This document shows positions 45,430 to 57,132 of a stretch of DNA of 64,000 nucleotides, in pieces. The notes beneath the pieces were generated by a model. The model worked only from the letters and a program-made list of their open reading frames with translations, did not search any database and had not been told where the DNA came from. Position 1 is the first letter of the stretch; the number at the start of each line of letters is the position of its first letter. Location: positions 36,844,052 through 36,908,051 of the forward strand of contig CM040747.1 of the NCBI GenBank assembly GCA_022829145.1, in the 5' to 3' direction. A program made the position numbers and the translations under genes. The DNA comes from Albula goreensis (Eukaryota; Chordata; Actinopteri; Albuliformes; Albulidae).

Positions 45430-48400
45430 ACTTTCTCAGGATGGTGGAAATTTACCATCATCTCAGGATGGTTGTAGATGGTTGTTTGTGGTTTAGTGAA
45501 AATGTTTTAGCTGTGACTCAGCCTGTTGAATCCAGTGGCATCATATCTCATTCCCTCCTTCAGCATGTTAGATTGATTCAAGTGACCCACACCCTCTGAT
45601 TATTAAGAGACTATTCAATGAAACAAGAAGTTTGGTTTTGCAAAATAGCCTAAACATCCATCCACATTTGAATGTACACAGATAAAAAATGTAGTAGGCT
45701 AATGAAAAATAGCAACCATAACAACAACAATATTGTCATTGACCCACATATTGAACTTAAGCAAATAAAAAAATCTAATAAAAACTGATTTTCGCCCACT
45801 TAACTGTCGACCAACAATCAATGAATCGAAAAATTGTTCTCATCATTTGTAGTTTTTGTGTCCTTTCTCCAAACACTGAGGGTGTAATTAGAGCCCAGGA
45901 GTCTCTGAGCCAAGTTTAGCTAGCCACATTGCTAACTTGGTTTGTGTGAGACATTGCCAAGTACTGCAGAATATGAAGAGAGGTATCTGACAGTTTTCTA
46001 GATTCAAGTATGTGGTCTTCATGTGTATCGAGTGTGTGGTCTTCAAGATAGCAACAACTGCATTTGTCATATACAGCATAAGCCAGCTATCTGCTGGTAC
46101 AGATGAAGCTGTGGTATTACGCTGTCTCCAATTTTGTCATATGGCTTGATAAAAGGTTTTATTTTCTTGAAGGGAAGTATTAAAGTAAGGTGTTTATACC
46201 TGATACCACAAAAATAATTGACCAGTTTTGTTTTTGTCGCATGTTTCTGTTTCCCCAGACACTGCGGGGATATTTGCTATAAATATGAGCAACCTTTATC
46301 ACTCCAGAAGCTCCACTCATAGCTGGAGTTTTGGAGATCTTACTCTTTTCTCCTGACTGTCCTGTTTTAATCAACACCTGCATTTTGAGACACTTCCCTA
46401 TATTATCAGTTTATTTAAAATGTTCAACACCCCATGCAACAATGACTGGAGGTTCAATTTGGTGAGGCAATGTTAGCACAGCCTAAACAGGTAAAAATAG
46501 ACTGTAAACCAGTGTATTTATCTGTCTCATTGCTCTAGTGCCCCCTACTGGCAAACTGGGGAACAAATTGGAGGAGCCACATGCATGGGTAGAAGGTTCA
46601 CAGCGTGGGGCTGAGAACATCATTTGAGAAAACACCCTCACTCCCTGTTGGATGAGGCATGGGCAGGTAGGAGTTCCTTTAAGAACTCTTAATCATGAAA
46701 TGGGGTTGTGGCAGTATGATCAAAGCCAGCAATGTATTTCATGTCTTAAACACACAACATACATATCCACACAAGCACATTAACACTATTGATGATATTA
46801 TGGTGGCTCATTTTGTCCAAACAATAGAGAACACAGCCAGTATTCTACACTCTCTCAACTCTGCTGTTCTTTTGAAAAATTCTACATGGTCGTTTCATGA
46901 AACTTACCAGTAGAGTTTCATATTCGTGTCATGCTAGTCACCTATTCTAGTTTTGTGCTATGTATTAGTACACTTGCAGCAGTTACTAATACAGTGCCAC
47001 AGAGTAGTAAATGTTAGAATAGTGTTTGCTGTTGCCAATGATGAAACCACATAAAACACAGGAACATGGCATAAAGGATCTTGCATCTATTCACTTTACT
47101 GCTAATCTACCTCTCTTTCTTAAATTATAGAGACTAATATAGGGACATGTCTTTTATTTACTTATACAGCATAACAAAATCACAGTTAAACCATTCATCT
47201 CACAGAAGTATGGTAAAGATATTTACTGCTGCAATGTTCAGCTTGTTAGCTCACCACTTAGCTTGGTAGGTGTTTGGTGATAAAGAATGGAAGTCTATCA
47301 CTCTGTGCAAGTACGATCCACCCATCCATGGTCTAGGGATGAAACAGGCCTTCCTCTTGTGGAAATCTGTGGGTAAATCTGTAATGATAAACCAGTGAGC
47401 TGAACTGGCTGCTGGGTAGATAAATACTGAGGATACTGCATCACCCCCTTTAACAATTTATTTCATTCTGTTTTAGAGAAAACAGAAGTAAAATACATGG
47501 TTCACCAGCTGGCTATGTGTTTTTCCTGCTTTGCTAACACCACCTCCTTTCCCCTGCAGAGCGTACAGCATCCTATAATATTTAAGCAGGGTCTGGCTGC
47601 AGCCACTCCAGACCTCGGCACACAGGCCCCTCCTCAGAGAGGCCCTGCTGCATGTGGAGCCCTGCATCGGCTTGCTCAGGGGCAGGTGGCTTTCTCCTGC
47701 ACAAACCAGAGAAGGTGTACGACATCTTCCTGGCCTGCAGGGTTCTGTGTTATATCACACAGTAAAACAGGGTGCCATTTTAGGACCATTTGCTCCTGGA
47801 AAACTGGTTTGTTGGTGTCACTGCCTCCACCATACACTCCTTAGTTTCCATAAGGCTGGGGAGACCCAGGCTTCTTCAGAGAAGCTTTTTATCAGGAGCT
47901 TTGTGCAGAGGGAACAGTTCTCACAGCAGGATATGTACAATGTTGAAGGAACTAAGACTGTACACCACCTTATAATGGGAATGATAAAATTAGCTGACGT
48001 GGCTGTTTTGGGATCTGCCCAGAGCATCACCTTTGATGTGTTTACATGAGCAGGTGCCTTCAGTGGACAAAAATCCAATCCCATTCTGCAAGAATTACAA
48101 TGTGGACGGTTCTTTCGTCAAAAAGGCACATAAACATCTGGTGTAACATATCAACAACTTCAGTTCCCTTCATCTTAACACAAAGAACAAGCTCTGCCTA
48201 AACCACAGGACCAGAATGTCACAGTGTGAAGGTTCTAACATAAGCAATATGATAAGCATTATACACAGAATTTTTCCTTCACAATTATGAAACAGAGCAG
48301 TTATCAAACACTCGGGATGTCATTTTGATAACCTTTAACATGAGGGACCCAGACTCTGGTGTTAGGGTCTTTTCCCATGCTGTTGAGAGAGGGTGCATCG

Positions 48401-48808
48401 GTGATGATGTTTCTTGAAAGGTTTAAATCGTGTTATCAAGTGCTTGAAGATACAGTTAAATTAGAGGCATGAGTAATCTAGTCTCATTATAAGGAAGTGA
48501 ACATTTCTTGAACAATTATCAACTTTTGTCTCATGCCCCAAAGGCTATTTCATTGGTTAATGATATGGTTAGGTACGTTTTACCCACAGGTTCACTGTTT
48601 GATATAAGTATGAGTGACCCAACCTACCCCAAACACCCTTACCCCACAAACCCCCCACCCCCCACATGGGTGTACCTGGTTTTTACAAGACAGAGGTCTA
48701 ATGATTGAGCTTCTCTAAAACATTTTAATACACTCTTCTTATGTATTTTTTTCTTAATTCACTGTTTCTTTCTGTCAGATCTCTGATTCCTCACAAACCT
48801 CTTTGCAG
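45430..48808. other. Long intron stretch without a recognised gene
   Basis: Intron 2 of NLR gene 2. Overlapping frames at 47497-47844, 47654-48049 and 47790-47975 lie in a GC-richer patch (47550-47930) that may be a decayed inserted sequence; no domain could be named. Confidence 0.45.
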
Positions 48809-48896
48809 GGTCCAGCAATCAGCAGAGTCCAGCTGTCTGGAACAGAAGAGTCCAGAGAGGAGAGAGCAGTGTATGGATGTAAACCCCACAAAAAAG
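48809..48896 (+). CDS. NLR gene 2 third coding exon
   Basis: An 88-bp exon after ctctttgcag, encoding RVQQSAESSCLEQKSPERRE to NPTKK. It enters in phase 2 and ends in phase 0 before gtgtga. The start RVQQ is usual for this position in fish NLR-C N-termini. Charged, low-complexity linker before the death-fold domain. Confidence 0.72.
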
Positions 48897-49254
48897 GTGT
48901 GATATCTCTTTATCTATGTATTAATCATCATGGGGTTTGGCTTGGAGAATACTCTTTATTTCACCTCTTTTCAGGCTCATAACTATTAGAATGACTAACC
49001 TCTCACTCTGATGTGGTGTAATTGCACACATTCAAAGGAAGTGCTCTGCTAAAAACCCCTAATTCTTATGAATCACAGTCTCATACAGATTACAGTATAG
49101 GCACATGTTTGTTATGGGACTCAAACTCCCAGCAGCACTGTTCCTGGCTATGGCAGGAAGTCCACTAGACGATTATTTAGAGATGGCAAACCACTATCAC
49201 AGACAAGACACACATACTACACTCTCTACTAGTGCAGGGTTTAGAATGCAACGG

Positions 49255-49712
49255 ACACACACACTGGGTGTAGGGTGCAGGGAACACACTCACAGGCCGT
49301 ACGGTGCAGGGTGCAGATTCACAGGTGTAGGGTGCAGGGAACACACTTGCAGGGTGTAAGATGCAGGGAACTCTCTCACAGGGTGTAGGGTGCAGGGAAC
49401 ACACTCGCAGGGTGTAGGATGCAGAGAACACACTCGCAGGGTGTAGGATGCAGAGAACACACTCACAGGGTGTAGGATGCAGGGAACACTCTCACAGGGT
49501 GTAAAGAACACACTCACAGGCTGTAGTGTGCAGGGAACACACTCACAGGGTGTAGGATTCAGGGAACACTCTCACAGGGTGTAGGGTGCAGGGAACACAC
49601 TCACAGGGTGGAGGGTGCAGGGAACACACTCACAGGGTGTAGGGTGGGGGGAACACACTCACAGGGTATAGGGTGCAGGGAACACAATCACAGGAAGTAG
49701 GTTGCAGGGAAC
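49255..49712 (+). repeat. 29-bp minisatellite in intron 3
   Basis: About 16 diverged copies; ggaacac starts at 49563, 49592, 49621, 49650 and 49679. Repetitive frames on both strands are artefacts of the array. Confidence 0.92.
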
Positions 49713-50100
49713 ACACTCCTCATTTGGAGGACAAGAACAAACACAGAGCTGGCTGGAATGTGGTTTCAGCCAATCATCCAGGACCAGATTCATCCCTTTC
49801 ATCATAAGCATTTTTAATGTTACTTCAATGTTTATGCCTTTTCTGGGGCATAAAAAATTCCTGGGACTGAAAAATGGCAAGCATTTGGGAACCTGAGAAT
49901 CTGCAGCGGACATGGAGAGCACAGTTTGTCTTGCATAATGATATGCAGCACTCTATTTATCCAGATTCACAAAACAATTCACTTACTCTCAGGGAAAGCA
50001 TGACTAATCTGAACTACTGCCTCTACAAAGTCATCAATTAAAAGCAAAAGCTGAACTTCAAAGAACTGGAGTGAATTATTGCACATCTCTTTATGTGTTT

Positions 50101-50304
50101 ATTTCAGTCACTGTGATACAGCATATCTCTTCATGTGTTTATTTCAGTCTCTCTGATACAACACACCTCTTCATGTGTTTATTTCAGTCACTCTGATACA
50201 ACACACCTCTTCATGTGTTTATTTCAGTCTCTCTGATACAGCACACCTCTTCATGTGTTTATTTCAGTCACTCTGATACAGCGCACTCTTCATGTTTATT
50301 TCAG
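50101..50304 (+). repeat. 40-bp minisatellite containing the 3' splice site of the PYD exon
   Basis: atttcag occurs at 50101, 50141, 50181, 50221 and 50261 (period 40) and again at 50298 (37 bases later). Each copy has a pyrimidine-rich tract followed by AG|TC, so six acceptor-like sites are lined up. Only the last continues into the PYD frame. Confidence 0.93.
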
Positions 50305-50545
50305 TCTCTCCAGCGCACTCTGATGAAGTTAAAGAAGGAGGAGTTGAAACAGTTTCACAGCCATCTGAGTCAGTATTACCCAGAATGCACTGAGAGACAA
50401 CAGGAGGACCTTGAGGCCCTGCATGTAGTTGAGAAGATGCTGGAGACCTGTGGCAGTGAGAGATCTCTGAAGATCACACTCCACATCCTGAGGACCATAA
50501 AGCAGAAGGATCCCGCAGACTCACTGGAGAGAGATGAGCAGAAGA
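50305..50545 (+). CDS. NLR gene 2 PYD (pyrin/DAPIN) exon
   Basis: The exon starts after the last acceptor atttcag and ends in phase 1 at donor gtaaga (80 codons plus one base). It reads TLMKLKKEELKQFHSHLSQY, then VVEKMLETCGSERSLKITLH and ILRTIKQKDPADSLERDEQK. These match the PYD pattern: L..L..EELK.F..HL at the start and LKIT..IL..I.Q.D.A..L at the end. PYDs recruit ASC-type adaptors by homotypic binding, so this receptor is predicted to signal through an inflammasome-like complex. Residues about 100-179 of the protein. Confidence 0.85.
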
Positions 50546-51060
50546 GTAAGACACTATTTTGTGCAAATAAGTAATTAGTATATCAGTATTAGCAACTGCA
50601 AACAAGCCACTAAAGAGTGAATGTGTTTGTGCTGTGACTATTCCTTAGTAAACCTGGCCCTGAGAGAGATGTGCTACACACAGGCCCCTTATGTAAGGAT
50701 ATAAATGTTGGAAAAAGCTCATTCATGCAGATTTAAAAAGCTGTGGCAGAATCAGTTTAGCAGTTTAATGTCTGAAAGAGAAGCAGATCGAGCAAAGTAC
50801 TGATTTAAAGCTTTGATGATGCACTGACCAATCAGGATGTTTTCCACATTCCCTTTAAATGAGTGGATGCATCACACATCCTTATTTTTCCATGTTTGTT
50901 CGTGCAGGTTTTTTGCCTCTACTTTTCTGTATCTCTTATTCCCTTAGTGTGGTGTCAAATGACCACAACAAGTTTGTGCAGTTCTTCATTAAGTGGCTGT
51001 AGTGCTCATTTAACACAACGCATTATAATTTTTTTAATATAAGTACATTATCTATAAGAA

Positions 51061-52266
51061 TAGACCGATTATCGGCGCCGATATTCGGCACTTTGACGGA
51101 TATCGGCATCGGCATTTTTTTAATTCGCCGGCTGATAAAAGATCAATTTAAAACTGATGATTTTGGCTCTGATGCAGTCGCGCATCTCTGTCTGCAGCCA
51201 CTACTCTGTCTCCAGCATTGTCCCACCCACAGCACCATCTGATTGGTTACACGCAGAATCATGGCACGGGTAACAGCCAATCAGCAGTGAAAGCTGTGCA
51301 TGAACAGTTCTGACACACAGCAGAGAGGAGAACAAGTTTTGCCGAGTGGAAAAGCTCCGGAGAGCAGATATATGTTTCGAAGGGAAATTAAGGCAGCAGA
51401 CTTTCCCGAAATTGTAATAAACATCCCAGTCCTCTACAGCTCATAACTCCTAGTAATGTTACTGTAAGCCCAATAACGTTATATAAATATAGGCGGCAGC
51501 TCTGCTCGATCGCAGTCCTTCCAGACGCGTCTGTTTATCACTTGAAACAAGGTTGCTGATAATATCGATATGGAAATAGTCCGTGATAGTCGAAGTATGT
51601 GTGTGTGTGAGAGAGAGAGAGTAAAAACCTAATGAACTCAGTTCAGTCCAGTTTTATTGCAGGAAAGCACGTTGAGGTGAAGGCTGATTAGCTTTTAGCG
51701 TAACGTTAGCCCACCGGTCCGCTTTCTCCTCCTCTGGCTCTACGCTCAGCAGACTGTAGCAATGGGGAGAATGTCTGTTATGGTAGAGAATAGCGTGTGT
51801 TTTGTGGAAGCCACATGAGAAACTCAACAACTCAGGACTACTAACGTTACTGTGAGGCCCAATACGTTAGCGGCAGCTGTCTGTTCCGATGATAAACACT
51901 GATTATTAAAGTGAAGATGCTGTAGGCTATTTAGTGTTTTTAATGGTTTAATCACTTGAAAACTATAAGACATGCTGCTGAGCCTGGGAGCTCCCTGCAC
52001 TTTTTGTTAGAATTTTAAAACAAAATGTCTATTGTCTAAGATAAAAAAACCTTTAACATGTTGCAAATCTAAAAAGCTGTTTAATAAACATATGCTTAAA
52101 GGCATTTAAACGAAGTTAAGTGTTGGAGTTTGTATTACTCAAAATTTTGACGCCAATATTTTCACTTTCACTGCAAATGAATATCGGCTCCAAATATCGG
52201 TTATAGGCCTCCTTGAATACTAATAATCGGTATCAGTATCGGCCCTGAAAAAACCATATCGGTCTA
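51061..52266. mobile_element. Non-autonomous DNA transposon in the last intron before NACHT
   Basis: Left end tagaccgattatcgg and right end reading in reverse complement tagaccgatatgg form an inverted repeat of at least nine bases. Both subterminal regions are rich in ATCGGC/GCCGAT motifs, a feature of a widespread vertebrate hAT-like repeat. No transposase is visible. It ends only 33 bases before the NACHT exon. Confidence 0.75.
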
Positions 52267-52299
52267 TCTGTAATTATCTGTCATATTTCCTCTTCTCAG

Positions 52300-54085
52300 A
52301 AAAACTCACAAGAGCCCAAAAGACACTGAAATCTGATCTGAAGAAGAAGTTTGAATGCATATTTGAAGGTTTGGTCCAGCAGGGCCTCCCAGCCCTCCTC
52401 AATGAGATCTATACAGAGCTCTACATCACAGAGGGAGGAGGTGGGGGGGTCAATAATGAACATGAGGTCAGAAAGATTGAGGCAGCATCCAAGAGACAAA
52501 CCACACAGGAGACTGCAATCCTCTGCAATGACATCTTTAAACCTTTACCTGGACAGGAGAAACACATCAGAACTGTGCTTACAAAGGGCATCGCTGGCAT
52601 TGGGAAAACTGTCTCTGTGCAGAAATTCATTCTGGACTGGGCAGAAGGAAAAGCCAATCAGGACATTGATTTAATCTTTAGTCTTCCTTTCCGAGACCTG
52701 AACTTGAAGAAGGAGAGAGAATTCAGTCTGATGCAACTCCTCCAGCACTACTTTCCACAGCTGAAAGAGATTGAAAGTGTTGAACGTGATGAAGTCAAAG
52801 TTGTGTTCATCTTTGATGGTCTGGATGAGTGTCGACTTCCTCTAGATTTCCAGAACATTGAGATCTGCTGTGATGTAACAGAGTCAGCATCAGTGGACGT
52901 GCTGCTGACCAACCTCATCAAGGGGAATCTGCTTCCCTCTGCTGTCCTCTGGATCACCTCCCGACCAGCAGCAGCCAATCAGATACCTCCTGAGTGTGTC
53001 CACCAGGTGACAGAGGTACGAGGGTTCAATGACCCACAGAAGGAGGAGTACTTCAGGAAGAGAATCAGAAAAAAGAACCTGGCCAGCAGAATTATCTCAC
53101 ACATAAAGTCATCCAGGAGTCTCTACATCATGTGTCACATTCCAGTCTTCTGCTGGATTTCTGCTACAGTTCTGGAGACATTGTTTGATAAAGCAGACAG
53201 TGGAGAACTGCCCAGAACTCTGACTGAAATGTACACACACTTCCTGCTCATTCAGACCAGTGTGAAGAATCAGAAGTATCATGGCACCAATGAGACAAAC
53301 CCAAAGACATCAGCGTCAGATACAGAAATGATCCTGAAACTGGGGAAGCTGGCTTTTCTACAGCTGCAAAAGGGCAATCTGATATTCTATGAAGAGGACC
53401 TGAGAGAGAGTGGCATTGATGTCAGTGAAGCTTCAGTGTACTCTGGGGTGTGCACAGAAATCTTTAAAGAGGAGTCTGGGTTGTATCAGGAGAAAGTCTA
53501 TTGCTTTGTGCATCTGAGCATTCAGGAGTTTCTGGCTGCCTTGTTTGTGTTTCATTCATGTGTAAATGAGAACAGAAATGCACTCAGACCAGAAGAGTCA
53601 AGACCTAAAACTGACAGAATGCAGCTGTTTAAGTTACACAGGAGTGCAGTGAAGAAGGCCTTACAGAGTAAGAATGGACACCTGGACCTTTTCCTCCGAT
53701 TCCTTCTGGGCCTCTCACTGGACTCCACTCAGACTCTCTTAGGAGAACTACTGACACAGAGAGGAAGCAGATCAGAGAGCATTGAAGAAACAGTCCAGTA
53801 CATTAAGCAGAAGATCAGAGAAGAGTCTTCAGCAGAGAGGACCATCAATCTGTTCCACTGCCTGAATGAACTGAATGACAACTCTCTCGTGGAGGAAATC
53901 CAGACTTCCCTGAGATCAGGAAGACTTTCTGATAAAGAGCTGGAACCACACCAATGCTCAGCTCTGGCCTTTGTGTTACTGATGTCAGAGGAGGTCCTGG
54001 ATGAGTTTGACTTGAAGACGTACAACACATCAGCAGCAGGTCAGCAGAGACTGATACCAGTAGTGAGGAACTGCAGGAAGGCCAA
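52300..54085 (+). CDS. NLR gene 2 FISNA-NACHT exon
   Basis: A 1786-bp exon, phase 1 in, phase 2 out (donor gtgagt). It begins [20 protein letters not shown], the FISNA domain, with LYITEGG and NEHEVRKIE (residues about 185-250). The NACHT follows: Walker A GIAGIGKT (about 276-283), [18 protein letters not shown], Walker [10 protein letters not shown] (about 348-356), sensor-1-like [23 protein letters not shown], and the winged-helix part [17 protein letters not shown]. It ends [11 protein letters not shown], which splices in phase 2 to LRR exons. Nucleotide-binding residues are intact and the exon is fully open, so this part appears functional. In the cytosol the NACHT binds ATP and oligomerises on activation. 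Confidence 0.96.
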
Positions 54086-55880
54086 GTGAGTACTGTTACA
54101 TCATTCATAATGCAGATTATTGACACTGATATTTGCATAAACAGTTTATAATTGTGTGAGAATAAAGTGCATGAACATAGCTCACCTATATCATGAGCAA
54201 AAGCCTGTGTCTACCTTCAGAAAATGTTAATGAATAATATTTCAGAAGGTAACATTTCTGTTCCATTTTCATATACCCCTAGGTGTACGTAGTAAAGAAA
54301 AACTAATGGTAAAATACTGTAATCTGAATGTTATATTGTAGTTGAACAATTGGCCATGTAGCATGCAGAAAATAGTCTTCAAATTTAAATTCATTCAATA
54401 GCATTTTTATACTTCCATCTTAAGTGTCAAACCTCACTGCAGTTTATGTCCTCCTCATCTCCACAGCATCCTCTACGAATGTGGAATTTGTGCTCTAGGT
54501 GTAGAGGTAGGGGTTGGGGGGTGACAGGGGTTGTGAGCTCACTGCATTTCCTGCACGGCTTGGGCATGCTGTGATAGCACACCCCATCCCTGTTGTTCCC
54601 CAGTGTGCTGGTTTTGGGGATGTGGCTCACTCTGCCTACTGCAGAGGGGTGGGGTTTGACATGGCCCAGCCATTTCCTGGCCCCTGTACAAACTCTGCCC
54701 TCTTCTAGGACCCTCCTGGTGTCACATTTGAACTAAACAAACCATGTTACAGCACTGAGGTCCTATATGGTGTCCTTAAATTGCTGCACAGTGACCAGTT
54801 TGTTCTCCATCTCAGACAGGGGCTCAGTGGTGAAATGACTGACGGACTCTTATCCTTCCCCTCTCTATAGAGGTTCCAGAACCTCTCCAGGGCATTAGCA
54901 TTTTAAAGCTAACCTCAAAGATGTCAGTGGGGCCTGGAACCTTCACCTCCAGACAGGTCATGCTGGGCATTTTGGTCTCTGTCTGTGGAGGATGGGTGGG
55001 GTGTTTAGCCATCCTGATTGTTCTGTCCACTGTCTCTGTCATGCCAAATTTGTTCCGGCCTGACACAAAAATGGGTTCTGAACAGCTGATATAGCGTCTC
55101 TATTGAAAAATAAAAAACTAAAAAAAGGCAAATACATATTTTACAAAGGGGCATGCTTTGTAAGTATTGGTGATTAAAGTCTTTGGTGAATTTATAGTGG
55201 CAAGCAAACAATGGTGGTGAACCTTAAGATTCAACCTGGTGGGTGTACAAATTCATGAGTCAAATTGCTGGTCACTCCTGAATGCTGGCCAGTGTGCATA
55301 TTTACTTACACAAACATAAACAGTAAATGCAGCGATCTGACCAGCTTTCCTGTGGTTATCTTCATTATGAAAGCCAAATAGTCAATATTACAGTGAAAAG
55401 AACATTCTGTCCATTGAAAATACATCATGATCCAGTGGTGTTCACTAGCTAGCATTTTTCATAGCTTTATGTTTGTCTGAAACAAACATTGTTTCTGTCT
55501 GCCTTTCCAATGGTTCTTTTTTTATTTTGACATTGAAAGACGGATACCGTTTTCTGTCGTTATCAGCTACTGGTTATCTTCACTTGTGTATTTAAGGTAT
55601 CTGTATGTGCTGTAGGTTTGATCTTTGAAAAATGAATGCTGGTGATAATGCAGGCCAGGCAACACTGTCAGACACAACATCTTAACTTGTCAGTCAGTCA
55701 TATTAGACGTCAGCTTCAGTGTAGTTACCATCATCTTCAATACATCCTCATTAATATTAGAAATCTCAAAACTGCACTAAAATTATTTAACTCCGCTCTG
55801 TTTGTGAGGTATTGTTAATCCCTCTGAGGTAGGGTCTTGCAAAACTGCGAGCGATTTACTTTCTTAAAGCGTGTGAGGAT
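54086..55880. other. Intron stretch without a recognised gene
   Basis: First part of the long intron between NACHT and LRRs. The minus strand at 54824-55211 and 54427-54630 has short frames in a GC-richer patch (54430-55050), possibly a decayed retroelement, family not identified. Confidence 0.45.
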
Positions 55881-56475
55881 AGCAAGACAGCATGACCATG
55901 GCTGCCTTGGCAATGAGGATATTGTAAATTGAATGGTGCAACGGAACGTGTCTTCAGGGACTGTTCCGACTTTTTTTTGCCCACGATGATGGCTGGCTCA
56001 TGAGTCGATTTTGCTTAACATGGCTGTACTCTTGGAACTCTGTGCTGAACTGGGATCGGTGCTGGAGTGCCCTACACGTTGTAACCATTGAATACCTGCC
56101 CATCTGAAAATCCTGTCAGCTCTGGGGTTCTTGGCCACGGGGAGTGTCCAGCGGGAAATAGCGGACCGGTCGGATATATCCCAGCCCTCATTCAGTCCAT
56201 GTCATACCATGGATGGTCCCTGAGTTCGATGTATATCAAGTTCCACTGCACAGAGGAAACATCAAAAAGCAATTTGCAGCGATGACCGGTTTTCCCTGTC
56301 ACACTGCTCTCACATTGCAATAAGGGCGCAGTCAGTGGATGAAGAGGTGTACATAAATCATAAGAATCCCCATTTAATAATCGTGCAAGTGATTTGCGAT
56401 GCACAAATAACACCGACATTATGTGGTGACATGATGGCCAGGGTCATTTCATGATTCGTTCACTCTGATGGAAAA
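55880..56475 (+). pseudogene. PIF/Harbinger transposase (HARBI1-like) pseudogene
   Basis: Across several plus-strand frames one reads the helix-turn-helix-like ALGFLATGSVQ and IADRSDISQPS remnants (about 56110-56190), then RAQSVDEEVYINHKNPH and VQVICDAQIT (56320-56415), and remains of the WPGSxHDSF block (56430-56470). These are in the order of the HARBI1 DDE nuclease. Multiple stops and frameshifts: inactive. Confidence 0.78.
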
Positions 56476-56499
56476 GTAAAGTTGGAAATCAGCTCCGAT

Positions 56500-56850
56500 A
56501 ATCATAGCCAGCCACTCATCAACGGAGCTCAGTGGTGGCACCCTCCATACCGCCGCCCGTTGCCCATATATATTGCCAGGTGGGCAAGTAGAAGCCTGTT
56601 TGCCTCAAGCTTGATGTTGGACCATCTTTTATTGAGTTTGATCTGCGTGCGGCTCTCTATACCTGAGAAATTGACAGCCGCTGTAACCTCCTGCCATGCA
56701 AGGTATTTTTGTATTTGTTACCCTGGAGCTGTGGCCACCTGAAATTATATTTTTTCTAATCTCTGTTTAGGAGACTAAAGCTTTGATCTTGCAGCTTCTT
56801 TCACAGTTTCTTTGTTTCCCCGTTCGCTGCCATTATAGCATTTAAAATGT
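56500..56850 (-). pseudogene. Harbinger Myb/SANT-like protein pseudogene
   Basis: The minus strand reads WQEVTAAVNFSGIESRTQIK, then LNKRWSNIKLEA, the Myb/SANT-like DNA-binding segment encoded by Harbinger elements next to, and convergent with, the transposase. Frames are broken. Confidence 0.7.
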
Positions 56851-57132
56851 ATTGCTCTGTTCTACACATTATTTATAGATCTTACTTAATTGATTTCGAC
56901 TTCTGGAGCAGCATATATGCTTAAATGTGGGCGTTTCAGGGTGTGGTTGTGGCGCGCGTTCACGCACACACAATTGCAGGATTAGTTGTGATTTATAACA
57001 GAAGACATGCCTGTGTGTTGCATACGCAATTTTTAGAAATCATATTTTTTTTTTGCGTACACAAACTCATAGGTTTTGGCGTACGTAACTATTTAGGCAT
57101 GAAAATATGAAAAGTTTTATAAATGAGGCCCC

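Larger units (their letters stand above)
55630..57132. mobile_element. PIF/Harbinger DNA transposon remnant
   Basis: Convergent transposase and Myb genes plus a right end ttttataaatgaggcccc (to 57132), the inverted form of a Harbinger terminus beginning GGGGCCTCATTTATAAAA. The left end was not found, so 55630 is approximate. Confidence 0.65.

Noticed and set aside
45280-45477. 65-codon frame containing exon-2-like sequence as an extra NLR exon
   Set aside because: Only 23 bases match exon 2 and no acceptor/donor pair fits in phase; treated as a relic.
47497-48049. Overlapping 115- and 131-codon frames as a gene nested in an NLR intron
   Set aside because: No recognisable domain or exon borders. 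A decayed insertion is as likely; left as unclassified.
49177-49517. Cys/Pro-rich repeated frames
   Set aside because: Product of the 29-bp minisatellite.
49255-50304. CRISPR-like regular repeats of 29 and 40 bp
   Set aside because: Units are head to tail without unique spacers, in a vertebrate intron; minisatellites.
52421-54138. Minus-strand frames opposite the NACHT exon
   Set aside because: Shadows of the strongly supported plus-strand NACHT reading frame.
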